Shown: positions 55,863 through 64,000 of the stretch, one piece after another
Layout: every line of letters begins with the position of its first letter
How positions within the stretch are numbered: the stretch's first letter is position 1
Source: Citrobacter europaeus
GTDB lineage: Bacteria; Pseudomonadota; Gammaproteobacteria; Enterobacterales; Enterobacteriaceae
Direction of reading: 5' to 3'
NCBI GenBank assembly: GCA_020099315.1
Contig: CP083650.1
Coordinates: forward strand, 4,340,001 to 4,404,000
DNA length: 64,000 nucleotides
Notes under the pieces: generated by a model
Database searches by the model: none
Seen by the model: only the letters and a program-made list of their open reading frames with translations
Told to the model about the DNA's origin: nothing
Made by a program: the position numbers and the translations under genes

Positions 55863-55889
55863 TTCTGCTATGTTGATTAATTCATTCAT

Positions 55890-55971
55890 GGCCGGATGGC
55901 GGCGCTTGCGCCTTATCCGGCCTACAAACGCGCGCAAACCGTAGGCCTGAAAGCTGGGTGCCATCAGGCTC
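55890..55971. repeat. REP/BIME pair
   Basis: Units at 55890-55925 (GGCCGGATGGCGG ... CCTTATCCGGCC) and 55941-55971 (GTAGGCCTGA ... CATCAGGC) just after the tdcG stop. Confidence 0.8.
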
Positions 55972-55982
55972 GGCTTTTAACC

Positions 55983-57347
55983 TCAGGTACAAACCACCTT
56001 AATCGCCAGGCCACCGCGCGACGTTTCACGGTATTTGTCGTTCATATCTTTGCCTGTTTCATACATGGTCTCGATCACCTTATCGAGCGACACGCGTGGC
56101 TCTGACGTCCGACGTAGCGCCATACGCGCGGCGTTGACGGCTTTTACCGCGTTGATCGCATTACGCTCAATGCACGGTATTTGCACCTGTCCGGCGACCG
56201 GGTCGCAGGTCAGCCCCAGGTTATGCTCCATGGCGATTTCAGCCGCAATACAAACCTGTGACGGGCTACCGCCAAGCAACTCTGTCAGCCCGGCTGCCGC
56301 CATTGAACAGGCCACGCCAATCTCACCCTGACAGCCCACCTCAGCACCAGAAATAGAGGCGTTCATCTTATACAGCGCGCCTATCGCCCCCGCGGCCAGC
56401 AAATAACGAGCAATGGAGTTCGCATTCACCGGACGACGGAACTTGTCGTAATAGGCCAGGACAGCAGGGATAATCCCACATGCGCCGTTGGTCGGTGCCG
56501 TGACAACCCGGCAACCGGCGGCGTTTTCTTCGCTCACGGCCAGCGCGAACATGTTGATCCAGTCAATCACGTTCATCGGGTCGCTGGACAAATTATCACT
56601 GGAAACCAGCAACCGACGTAATGCCACGGCGCGACGCGGAACGTTAAGCGGGCCCGGCAGGACGCCTTCGGTGTTCATACCGCGCTCGATCCCGGCGTGC
56701 ATGACGTCCCAGATGGCGGCAAAGCCAGCATCGATTTCTTCTTTGCTGCGCATCGCCAGTTCGTTTTGCATCATCAGGCCGGAAACAGACAGCCCGTTGC
56801 GCTCACACAGTTTCAGCAGTTCGCTGGCGGAATGAAAATTGTAGGGCACGTGTGCTTCAACATCATGCGCCTGACCAAATTGCTCCTCTTCAACGATAAA
56901 ACCACCGCCGACGGAGTAATAGGTTTTACTTAGCAGCGTCTCGGTGCCGTTCCACGCGGTAATACGCATGCCATTTTCATGGCGCGGCAGCGTTTCGCTA
57001 TGAAAGAGAATATTTTTATCTGGAGTGAAATCGACAACATGCGTGCCCTCTGCAACCGGTAAACGTCCGGTACGGGCCACTTCCTGAATAAAGCCAGCGA
57101 TTGAATCTATATTAACGTTTTGCGGACTGTTTCCGGCCAGTCCCATTATGATGGCGACATCTGTCGCATGACCTTTTCCGGTCAGGGAGAGCGAGCCGTA
57201 AAGATCGACCACAATATGCGTGGTTCTGGGAAGTTCTCCGCTGCTGACCAACAGATCGATAAAGCTTTTACCAGCGTTCATTGGCCCCACGGTATGGGAG
57301 CTGGAAGGTCCAATGCCAATCTTAAAAATATCGAATGCGCTAATCAT
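55983..57347 (-). CDS. tdcG: L-serine dehydratase TdcG
   Basis: [4Fe-4S] L-serine dehydratase (454 residues, SdaA/SdaB type) that deaminates serine to pyruvate and ammonia. The N-terminal ISAFDIFKIGIGPSSSHTVGPMNAG binds substrate; cluster Cys are in TNGACGIIPAV, GCQGEIGVACSMA and DPVAGQVQIPC. The ATG at 57347 follows GAGGG and gives the E. coli length; a GTG two codons upstream is the only other option. It is the last tdc gene, 87 bases after tdcF with a hairpin in the gap. Confidence 0.96.
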   Translation of the reverse strand: MISAFDIFKIGIGPSSSHTVGPMNAGKSFIDLLVSSGELPRTTHIVVDLYGSLSLTGKGHATDVAIIMGLAGNSPQNVNIDSIAGFIQEVARTGRLPVAEGTHVVDFTPDKNILFHSETLPRHENGMRITAWNGTETLLSKTYYSVGGGFIVEEEQFGQAHDVEAHVPYNFHSASELLKLCERNGLSVSGLMMQNELAMRSKEEIDAGFAAIWDVMHAGIERGMNTEGVLPGPLNVPRRAVALRRLLVSSDNLSSDPMNVIDWINMFALAVSEENAAGCRVVTAPTNGACGIIPAVLAYYDKFRRPVNANSIARYLLAAGAIGALYKMNASISGAEVGCQGEIGVACSMAAAGLTELLGGSPSQVCIAAEIAMEHNLGLTCDPVAGQVQIPCIERNAINAVKAVNAARMALRRTSEPRVSLDKVIETMYETGKDMNDKYRETSRGGLAIKVVCT

Positions 57348-57404
57348 ATCCACACCCTCGGATTGCCGTTCAGTGAAGACCAGGTTTCACACTCATTAAG
57401 GATC

Positions 57405-57426
57405 GGGGTGATCCTGCGATCGCCCC
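57405..57426 (-). other. Intercistronic hairpin between tdcF and tdcG
   Basis: GGGGTGATC and GATCGCCCC form a 9-bp stem (one wobble) with loop CTGC. There is no T-run, so it may be an RNA-processing or stability element rather than a terminator. Confidence 0.5.
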
Positions 57427-57434
57427 GCAAGGGA

Positions 57435-57830
57435 TTACAGCGTGTCGCCACGTACGGCGATGGCTTCAATCTCGAGCTTCACATCCTTGGGTAAGCGGGC
57501 GACCTGTACGCAACTGCGCGTAGGGTAAATTGCCTTATGCTCATCAAAGAACTGCTGGTACACCTGGTTAATGGTGGCGAAATCGTTCAGGTCGGATACG
57601 AAAACGGTCGTCTTCACGATATCGCTCACTTTCAAACCTGCGGACTCGACGATCGCTTTCACGTTTTCCAGGCTTTGACGCGCCTGATCGGCCACGTTTT
57701 CTGCCACTTCACCGGTCTGTGGACATACCGGGATTTGACCTGACGTCAACACCATACTGCCCAGATCCACACCCTGTACGTAAGGCCCGATGGCCCCTGG
57801 CGCACATTCGGTTGCAATAACTTTTCTCAT
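57435..57830 (-). CDS. tdcF: RidA-family enamine/imine deaminase TdcF
   Basis: RidA/YjgF/UK114-family protein (131 residues), a trimer that hydrolyses reactive enamine/imine intermediates released by PLP dehydratases such as TdcB. Family landmarks are GAIGPYVQGVDLGSMVLTSGQIP and the Arg in SCVQVARLPKDVKLEIEAIA. The ATG at 57830 follows GGAGGGAC-like sequence and matches the family start. It follows tdcE by 13 bases. Confidence 0.95.
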   Translation of the reverse strand: MRKVIATECAPGAIGPYVQGVDLGSMVLTSGQIPVCPQTGEVAENVADQARQSLENVKAIVESAGLKVSDIVKTTVFVSDLNDFATINQVYQQFFDEHKAIYPTRSCVQVARLPKDVKLEIEAIAVRGDTL

Positions 57831-57843
57831 AGTCCCTCCGGCG

Positions 57844-60138
57844 TCAGAGCGCCTGGGTGAAAGTACGTGAAATAACATCCTGCTGCTGTTCGCGGGTCAG
57901 CGCGTTGAAGCGCACCGCATAGCCAGACACGCGGATCGTCAGGTTCGGATAGTTTTCCGGGTGCTCAATGGCATCCATCAACATTTCACGGTTCATAACG
58001 TTAACGTTCAGATGCTGCCCGCCTTCCACATGCGCTTCATGGTGGAAGTAACCGTCCAGCAGACCGACCAGGTTGGTTTTACGCACCCCATCCTCTTTGC
58101 CCAGTGCAGCCGGCACAATGGAGAAGGTGTACGAGATACCGTCTTTGGCATAGGTGAACGGCAGTTTGGCGACCGACGTTAACGACGCCACCGCACCTTT
58201 ACGATCGCGGCCGTGCATCGGGTTAGCCCCTGGCGCAAACGGCGTACCAGCGCGACGTCCGTCCGGCGTGTTACCGGTTTTCTGTCCGTACACCACGTTG
58301 GAGGTGATGGTCAGAATAGACTGCGTTGGCACCGCGTTACGGTAGGTTGGCAACACCTTAATTTTCTTCATAAAGCGTTCGACCAGGTCGCAGGCAATAC
58401 TGTCTACGCGCTCGTCGTTGTTGCCGTATTGCGGATAGTCGCCTTCGATTTCGAAATCAACGGCCAGACCATTTTCATCGCGAATCGGTTTCACGCGAGC
58501 ATATTTGATAGCCGACAGAGAATCCGCCGCCACGGACAGACCCGCCATACCACAGGCCATCGTGCGATAGACATCACGATCGTGCAGCGCCATCAGCGAA
58601 GCTTCGTAGCTGTACTTGTCGTGCATGTAGTGGATGATGTTCAGCGCGCTGATGTACTGCACGGCCAGCCAGTCCATAAAGTGGTCCAGGCTCTCCATCA
58701 CCGTGTCGTAGTCCAGCACGTCATCCATCAGCGGCGCCGTTTTCGGGCCGACCTGGATTTTCAGTTTCTCATCCACGCCGCCGTTGATTGCGTACAGCAA
58801 CGTTTTGGCGAGGTTTGCACGCGCACCGAAGAACTGCATTTGTTTGCCGATAACCATCGGGCTGACGCAGCAGGCAATGGCATAGTCATCGCTGTCAAAG
58901 TCGGCGCGCATCAAATCGTCGTTTTCATACTGCAAAGATGAAGTGATGATAGACACCTGGGCGGCGTACTTTTTGAAGGCAATCGGTAGCTGCTCAGACC
59001 ACAGTACAGTCAGGTTCGGCTCAGGCGCCGGGCCCATGGTGTGCAGCGTATGCAGGTAACGGAACGAGTTTTTCGTCACCAGCGTGCGGCCATCCAGCCC
59101 CATGCCGCCGATAACTTCGGTCGCCCAGATAGGGTCGCCTGAGAACAACGTGTCGAATTCCGGCGTACGCAGGAAGCGCACCATACGGATCTTCATAATG
59201 AAGTGGTCGATCAGCTCCTGCGCCTGCTGCTCGTTTAAGATACCCGCTTTGAAATCGCGCTCAATGTAGATGTCGAGGAACGATGCGGTACGGCCCAGCG
59301 ACATAGCGCCGCCGTTCTGCGATTTCACCGCAGCCAGGTAAGCAAAGTACACCCACTGCACCGCTTCCTGCGCATTACGCGCCGGACGGGAGATATCGCA
59401 GCCGTATTTCGCCGCCATTTCCTGCATTTGCAGCAGAGCGCGGCGGTGCTCAGACAGTTCTTCGCGCAGACGAATCGTGGCTTCAAGATTCTGGCCCCAC
59501 TCCAGGTTAGACTGGAGATCGGCAAACTGCAGTTCACGCTCGCGCACCAGGTAGCGGATACCGTACAGCGCGACGCGGCGATAATCACCGATGATACGAC
59601 CACGACCGTAACCATCCGGCAGGCCGGTCAGCACGCCGGATTTACGGCAGCGCAGCATATCCGGAGAGTAGGCGTCGAATACGCCCTGGTTATGGGTTTT
59701 ACGCAGTTCAGTAAACTGGTATTCAAAATCAGCATCCATCTCACGACCATAAGCATCAAAAGAGCTTTTGATCATGTTGATGCCGCCAAACGGATGCAGA
59801 GCACGCTTGAGCGGCTTATCCGTTTGCAAACCGACGATTTTTTCCAGTTCTTGTTCAATATAACCCGCATCATGAGCGGTTATCGTGGTGGCAATATTGG
59901 TATCGAAATCAACCGGCGCGTGCGTCGAGTTTTCAATACGGATGCCCGCCATGACTTTTTCCCACAACGCAGTGGTCGCAGGCGTAGCTTCGGCGAGGAA
60001 AGATTCATCCCCTTCATAAGGCGTATAGTTGTGCTGAATAAAATCACGGACATTAATTTCTTCTTTCCAGTCCGTACCTTTAAAGCCATTCCAGGCTTCG
60101 GCATACAGCATATCGCTGGTATCGATATTTACCTTCAT
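57844..60138 (-). CDS. tdcE: 2-ketobutyrate formate-lyase / pyruvate formate-lyase TdcE
   Basis: Glycyl-radical enzyme (764 residues) that cleaves 2-ketobutyrate to propionyl-CoA and formate, and pyruvate likewise. The two catalytic Cys are in DDYAIACCVSPMVIG and the radical Gly is in IRVSGYAVRF near the C-terminus. Activation needs the PFL-activating enzyme encoded elsewhere. It follows tdcD by 28 bases. The length equals that of E. coli TdcE. Confidence 0.97.
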   Translation of the reverse strand: MKVNIDTSDMLYAEAWNGFKGTDWKEEINVRDFIQHNYTPYEGDESFLAEATPATTALWEKVMAGIRIENSTHAPVDFDTNIATTITAHDAGYIEQELEKIVGLQTDKPLKRALHPFGGINMIKSSFDAYGREMDADFEYQFTELRKTHNQGVFDAYSPDMLRCRKSGVLTGLPDGYGRGRIIGDYRRVALYGIRYLVRERELQFADLQSNLEWGQNLEATIRLREELSEHRRALLQMQEMAAKYGCDISRPARNAQEAVQWVYFAYLAAVKSQNGGAMSLGRTASFLDIYIERDFKAGILNEQQAQELIDHFIMKIRMVRFLRTPEFDTLFSGDPIWATEVIGGMGLDGRTLVTKNSFRYLHTLHTMGPAPEPNLTVLWSEQLPIAFKKYAAQVSIITSSLQYENDDLMRADFDSDDYAIACCVSPMVIGKQMQFFGARANLAKTLLYAINGGVDEKLKIQVGPKTAPLMDDVLDYDTVMESLDHFMDWLAVQYISALNIIHYMHDKYSYEASLMALHDRDVYRTMACGMAGLSVAADSLSAIKYARVKPIRDENGLAVDFEIEGDYPQYGNNDERVDSIACDLVERFMKKIKVLPTYRNAVPTQSILTITSNVVYGQKTGNTPDGRRAGTPFAPGANPMHGRDRKGAVASLTSVAKLPFTYAKDGISYTFSIVPAALGKEDGVRKTNLVGLLDGYFHHEAHVEGGQHLNVNVMNREMLMDAIEHPENYPNLTIRVSGYAVRFNALTREQQQDVISRTFTQAL

Positions 60139-60166
60139 GAAAAATAATCTCTCTGCTGAAAATTAA

Positions 60167-61375
60167 TTATGCAAATTCTACTGGTGTATTAATTTTGCCT
60201 AACGCAATGGCATCACGCGCAATCATTTTCTCTTCATTTGTGGGAATTACCGCACAAATAACACGAGCATCTTTATTAGAGATAATTCTTTCGCCATGGG
60301 AATTTGGCAGGCTATTCATCTCGCTATCGATATTCACCCCTAAAACGGCGAGGTGTTCAATAACCAGACGACGAATTAATACCGAGTTCTCACCTATTCC
60401 ACCGGTGAAAATAATCCCATCAAGACGATGCAGTGATGCGGCATGTCCGGCGATATGACGTGCAATACGATGCACAAACGTTTTAATCGCCAACTGCGCA
60501 CGCTCATGTCCCTCGTGCCAGGCTTTTTCTAACGTACGTAAGTCAGAGGACAAACCGGAAATACCCAGTAAACCGGACTCTTTATTCACTACACGCTCAA
60601 GGTCGCTCAGCGTCTGGTTGGTTTCGCTGGCAATCCACGCCATCGCGCCGAAATCGACGTCGCCGCTGCGTGTGCCCATCATCAGCCCTTCCAGCGGCGT
60701 CATGCCCATTGAGGTATCAACGCTCTGTCCGTTACGTACCGCACAGATTGACGCGCCGTTCCCCAGGTGCGCCACAACCAGACCTGAGTCATCATGTTGC
60801 AGCTCGAGAAGCTCATGCGCTCGCTGAGAAACATAGCGGTGCGACGTGCCGTGGAAACCGTAACGACGAACGCCCAACTCCTCAAAATATTTCCACGGTA
60901 AACCGTACAGATAGGCCTCAGGAGCCATCGTCTGGTGGAAGCTGGTATCAAATACCGCGACCTGCTGCACGCCTGGGAAAAGGTGCTGAGCGGACTCGAT
61001 CCCACTGAGGTTCGCATAATTATGTAACGGCGCTAAAGGCGATACCCGGCGAATATTGTCGATAACTTCCTCAGTAATAATTGCTGATTCGGTAAAGATA
61101 TTTCCGCCGTGGGCAATGCGGTGGCCAATTAAGGCCACGCTGTCCATTAAATTACGTTTCTCCAGTTCAACGGCAATTGCTTTTAATGCGTCTTCGTAGC
61201 TGTGGTGAGCCAGCTTAGCTGGCTCTCCTCCATTAATTGCTATGAACGCATTTTCAGAGTTAATACCGTCTGCAATTCCCGCCATTAAAACGTCACAGTT
61301 TGCTGCATCCAGCACTGAGAATTTAATGGAGGATGAACCACAGTTAATAACCAGTACTACCGGAAACTCATTCAT
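60167..61375 (-). CDS. tdcD: Propionate kinase TdcD
   Basis: Propionate/acetate kinase (402 residues) of the ASKHA fold. It converts propionyl phosphate and ADP to propionate and ATP, the ATP-yielding step of anaerobic threonine breakdown. Phosphate-binding motifs are VLVINCGSSSIKFSVL at the N-terminus, HLGNGASICAV in the middle and DGIIFTGGIGENSVLIR near the C-terminus. It lies between tdcC and tdcE with 31- and 28-base gaps. Confidence 0.97.
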   Translation of the reverse strand: MNEFPVVLVINCGSSSIKFSVLDAANCDVLMAGIADGINSENAFIAINGGEPAKLAHHSYEDALKAIAVELEKRNLMDSVALIGHRIAHGGNIFTESAIITEEVIDNIRRVSPLAPLHNYANLSGIESAQHLFPGVQQVAVFDTSFHQTMAPEAYLYGLPWKYFEELGVRRYGFHGTSHRYVSQRAHELLELQHDDSGLVVAHLGNGASICAVRNGQSVDTSMGMTPLEGLMMGTRSGDVDFGAMAWIASETNQTLSDLERVVNKESGLLGISGLSSDLRTLEKAWHEGHERAQLAIKTFVHRIARHIAGHAASLHRLDGIIFTGGIGENSVLIRRLVIEHLAVLGVNIDSEMNSLPNSHGERIISNKDARVICAVIPTNEEKMIARDAIALGKINTPVEFA

Positions 61376-61406
61376 TTCACTACTCCGCTCATCCTGAGCT
61401 TAAGGA

Positions 61407-62738
61407 TTAAAACAGTTTGTAGACGATGTTCAGGATGGTCAGCAGACCAATCGCGGTAACAAACACGTTATCCAGACGGCCACGGTATTTCGCCAGTGAT
61501 GGCGCTTTACGGATGGCGTACATCGGCAGCAGGCAGAGCAGAGAGGCAATAATCGGCGCGCCCATTGCTTCAATCAGGTCCAGGATGTTCGGGTTGGCGT
61601 AAGCCACAACCCAAGTGGAGCCCATGATGAAGATCATGCTGATGGTATTAAGTTTGCCGGCAGAAACTTTTGTTTTATCGCCTTTGTAACCAAACTTCAG
61701 CACCAGACCGTTCAGTCCTTCCAGCGTGCCCAGATAGTGGCCGAAGAAAGATTTGAAGATAGCAACCAGTGCGATGATTGAAGCACCGTATTCCAGAACG
61801 GTCGCGAAGGTGGACTTCGTACCGGACAGTGAAGCGAAGTGGTTCGCCAGGTAAGAAAGTACCGGAATGTTTTGCGCTTTCGCATCCGCCATGTTTGCCG
61901 GAGACAGCGTGAACAGGCAGCTAAAGGCGAAGAACATAACCACGGCAACCATCAGCATACTGGCGCGAGAGATGATTTTAGAACATTTCTGCTCGGTGAA
62001 CTCGCGACCAAAATCTTTCTCATACTCTTCGCGTTTAGACACCACGAAGGAAGAAACGATAGGTGAGAAGTTGAAAGAGAACACCATGATGGAAATACCC
62101 AGCCACACGGTAACCAGGATGCCGTCATGGCCAGTCAGTGCGATATTGCTGAGATCAACCTGATCGATAACCGCAGAGTTCCAGTAAGGAATCAGAGACA
62201 GAGAAATAAGCACCAGGCTGGCAATAAACGGCCATACCAGGAAGCTCATCACTTTAACCATCAGATCTTTACCGAACCAGATGACGAATGCCATCAGCAG
62301 CAGCAGGAACAGTGCCACGAAGCCACGGTTTAACGCGGGCATCTGCAACTGGTTTTCCCAGAAGGTCATAAAGGTGTTGGTAATGGTGACGCCATAAATC
62401 CACAGCAGCGGACAAATTGCAAAGAAGTAGAGGAACGTGATAACCACGCCGCCCGTTTTACCAAAGTGCTCTTCAACCGTTTCTGTGATGTTACCGGAAG
62501 GATTAGAACCGGAAAGACACAGGCGTGCCAGCGCACGGTGGCAATAGAAGGCAATGGGGTATGCCAGCACCAGCATGATCAGAATGGGGATCAGTCCGCC
62601 AAAACCTGCGCGGATAGGGAAGAACAGCACCCCTGCGCCGATGGCTGTACCAAATAAACCCAGTGTCCAGGTGGTGTCCGATTTGCGCCAGGACGACTGT
62701 TTTGTCTGGCTGGATACAATGCTATCAGTAGTACTCAT
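61407..62738 (-). CDS. tdcC: Threonine/serine:H+ symporter TdcC
   Basis: Inner-membrane proton symporter (443 residues, about 11 helices) of the HAAAP family, importing threonine and serine in anaerobic conditions. The start shows TWTLGLFGTAIGAGVLFFPIRAGFGG, the family pattern, and a large hydrophilic loop SKREEYEKDFGREFTEQK lies between helices. It follows tdcB by 22 bases and belongs to the tdcABCDEFG operon. Confidence 0.97.
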   Translation of the reverse strand: MSTTDSIVSSQTKQSSWRKSDTTWTLGLFGTAIGAGVLFFPIRAGFGGLIPILIMLVLAYPIAFYCHRALARLCLSGSNPSGNITETVEEHFGKTGGVVITFLYFFAICPLLWIYGVTITNTFMTFWENQLQMPALNRGFVALFLLLLMAFVIWFGKDLMVKVMSFLVWPFIASLVLISLSLIPYWNSAVIDQVDLSNIALTGHDGILVTVWLGISIMVFSFNFSPIVSSFVVSKREEYEKDFGREFTEQKCSKIISRASMLMVAVVMFFAFSCLFTLSPANMADAKAQNIPVLSYLANHFASLSGTKSTFATVLEYGASIIALVAIFKSFFGHYLGTLEGLNGLVLKFGYKGDKTKVSAGKLNTISMIFIMGSTWVVAYANPNILDLIEAMGAPIIASLLCLLPMYAIRKAPSLAKYRGRLDNVFVTAIGLLTILNIVYKLF

Positions 62739-62760
62739 ATCCTATCCTCAACGAAGTATA

Positions 62761-63750
62761 TTAAGCGTCAACTAAACCAGTAATTTGAGATACACGAGAA
62801 AGGTCGATATTACCGCCAGAAATAATGCTGACTGTTTTTCTGTTCTGGATATAGCTATCTAATTTCCCGCTTAATAATGCTGCGCATGCCAGCGCGCCGG
62901 CACCTTCAGTCACAACTTTATTTCGCTGAATTAATGCCACCATGCTGTTGCGAATTTCATCTTCGCTGACCAGGACAATGTCATCCACCAACTCACGAAC
63001 AATTTCATACGTTAAAGTACCCGGGCGGGAAACGTCACAACCATCCGCCAGGGTGCCGGTCGTTCGGTGCGTGGTTATTTCTCCAGCGTGGAAAGAAGCC
63101 GCCATGCCGTGAACGTTTTCAGACTGCACGCCAATAATTTTAATGGTCGGGTTAATAGACTTAATTGCCACCGCAATACCAGCAATCAGTCCGCCACCGC
63201 CAATTGGCACAATCACGTTATCGACATCGTACAGATCTTCCAGAATTTCCAGACCAATAGTCCCCTGACCTGCAATGACTTTCGGGTCATCATATGGCGG
63301 AATAAAGATACGGCCTTCCGTTTCCACAATCTCGCTAACCTTAGCGATGGTGTCGTTGAAGTTGTCGCCATGCAGCACAACTTCTGCGGAATAATCACAG
63401 GTTGCAGCAACTTTAGACTTCGGCGCGCCTTTCGGCATCACCACTTTGCCGTCGATTCCGAGCATAGCGCAGGAGAGAGAAACGCCTTGCGCATGGTTAC
63501 CTGCAGAGCAAGCCACCACACCCTTACATCTTTCAGCTTCGGTTAATGAACTGAGCTTGTTAAACGCGCCACGGATTTTAAATGAACCGGTACGCTGCAT
63601 GTTTTCAAACTTGAGGAAAATTTCCCCTTTGCAACGTTCACTAAAATAGTTAGAGCGAGGCATTCCCGTTTTATAAATTTTCCCCGCCAGTCTTTTTTTC
63701 GCTTCGAGGATATCTTCAATTGCAACTGGGAGATCGTATGTAATGTGCAT
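62761..63750 (-). CDS. tdcB: Catabolic threonine dehydratase TdcB
   Basis: PLP-dependent threonine/serine dehydratase (329 residues) that deaminates threonine to 2-ketobutyrate; AMP-activated in E. coli. The PLP Lys is in QRTGSFKIRGAFNKL near residue 58, the phosphate loop is PIGGGGLIAGIA, and the catalytic CSAGNHAQGVS is present. It lacks the C-terminal ACT-like regulatory domains of the biosynthetic IlvA, as expected. It lies 98 bases after the tdcA stop. Confidence 0.97.
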   Translation of the reverse strand: MHITYDLPVAIEDILEAKKRLAGKIYKTGMPRSNYFSERCKGEIFLKFENMQRTGSFKIRGAFNKLSSLTEAERCKGVVACSAGNHAQGVSLSCAMLGIDGKVVMPKGAPKSKVAATCDYSAEVVLHGDNFNDTIAKVSEIVETEGRIFIPPYDDPKVIAGQGTIGLEILEDLYDVDNVIVPIGGGGLIAGIAVAIKSINPTIKIIGVQSENVHGMAASFHAGEITTHRTTGTLADGCDVSRPGTLTYEIVRELVDDIVLVSEDEIRNSMVALIQRNKVVTEGAGALACAALLSGKLDSYIQNRKTVSIISGGNIDLSRVSQITGLVDA

Positions 63751-63848
63751 TAGAACCTCTTACTAGGGTATTAAAGTAAATAGATAGCCGTGACCATTGT
63801 CAGATATAGACAGATGGCGTTGATTTCGTGTTAAAACAAATTCAATCT

Positions 63849-64000
63849 TTAATCAATTTCAATTAATTGCCTTCGTCTCCGACAATTATATGATGAATAT
63901 TCTTTGGCTAATTCCACCAAAATAGATGCTGCTTTTTTAATTCGATAATTTTTCGACCATACGGCGGCATAACGCGCGACGGGTAAGGTTTCTTCTACCG
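63849..64000 (-). CDS. tdcA: tdcABC operon activator TdcA (C-terminal end, partial)
   Basis: The last 50 codons of a LysR-family regulator, cut off by the window edge. The visible part, VEETLPVARYAAVWSKNYRI near the edge and then LVELAKEYSSYNCRRRQLIEID at the end, matches the C-terminus of E. coli TdcA apart from a few changes. It is upstream of tdcB on the same strand, as in the E. coli operon; the DNA-binding half and promoter lie outside the window. Confidence 0.9.
   Translation of the reverse strand, partial: VEETLPVARYAAVWSKNYRIKKAASILVELAKEYSSYNCRRRRQLIEID

Larger units (their letters stand above)
55603..55982. other. cyuP / tdcG intergenic region
   Basis: This 380-base gap holds the cyuP promoter region (AT-rich, 55620-55830), a bidirectional terminator at 55833-55862 and a REP pair at 55890-55971. 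No gene is visible. Confidence 0.6.

Overview
The window is a chromosomal segment of an enteric bacterium. Most genes follow the E. coli K-12 gene order from yqjH to tdcA (yqjH-yqjI-aer-patA-ygjH-ebgRAC-ygjIJK-fadH-rlmG-ygjP-ygjR-alx-sstT-ygjV-uxaAC-exuT-exuR-yqjA-mzrA-yqjCDEK-yqjF-yqjG-yhaHJKL-cyuAP-tdcGFEDCBA). A complete coenzyme B12-dependent glycerol fermentation (dha) regulon lies at the left end. Its proteins look almost identical, from memory, to those of Citrobacter freundii, so the source is most likely a Citrobacter of the C. freundii complex. REP/BIME and ERIC repeats between genes also fit an enterobacterium.

Region 1-16 kb is accessory relative to E. coli. A gene-poor, AT-rich left end and a DUF1889 gene are followed by the dha regulon in four transcription units: dhaBCEF (glycerol dehydratase and its reactivase large subunit, minus strand), orfW-dhaT-dhaG-orfY (haem-binding-like protein, 1,3-propanediol dehydrogenase, reactivase small subunit, cobalamin adenosyltransferase, plus strand), dhaD and dhaR (glycerol dehydrogenase and activator, minus strand), and dhaK (ATP-dependent dihydroxyacetone kinase, plus strand). 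Together they split glycerol into an oxidative branch (dhaD, dhaK) and a reductive branch to 1,3-propanediol (dhaBCE, dhaT) that re-oxidises NADH. A second cyclopropane fatty acid synthase gene and a divergent AraC-type regulator follow; the regulator's stop codon abuts that of yqjH, where E. coli-like synteny begins.

Region 16-37 kb is backbone: iron/nickel homeostasis (yqjH, yqjI), aerotaxis (aer), putrescine degradation (patA), the ebg beta-galactosidase operon, the ygjIJK group (transporter, predicted envelope protein, GH63 glucosidase), fadH, rlmG, ygjP, ygjR and alx with its yybP-ykoY leader. Region 37-46 kb has sstT, ygjV and the hexuronate genes (uxaC-uxaA, exuT, exuR). Region 46-53 kb has small envelope genes (yqjA-mzrA, yqjCDEK), yqjF, yqjG, yhaH, yhaJ, yhaK and the short yhaL. 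Region 53-64 kb has anaerobic cysteine degradation (cyuP, cyuA) and the threonine/serine tdc operon, ending inside tdcA.

I found no CRISPR array, tRNA, rRNA, prophage or intact insertion sequence. I saw no clearly new multi-gene system. The most useful non-annotated signals are paired 15-bp dyads shared by three dha promoters (candidate DhaR sites), a long imperfect palindrome between uxaC and uxaA, candidate EbgR, ExuR, YqjI and Fur sites, and the short yhaL gene, which resembles part of XseB.
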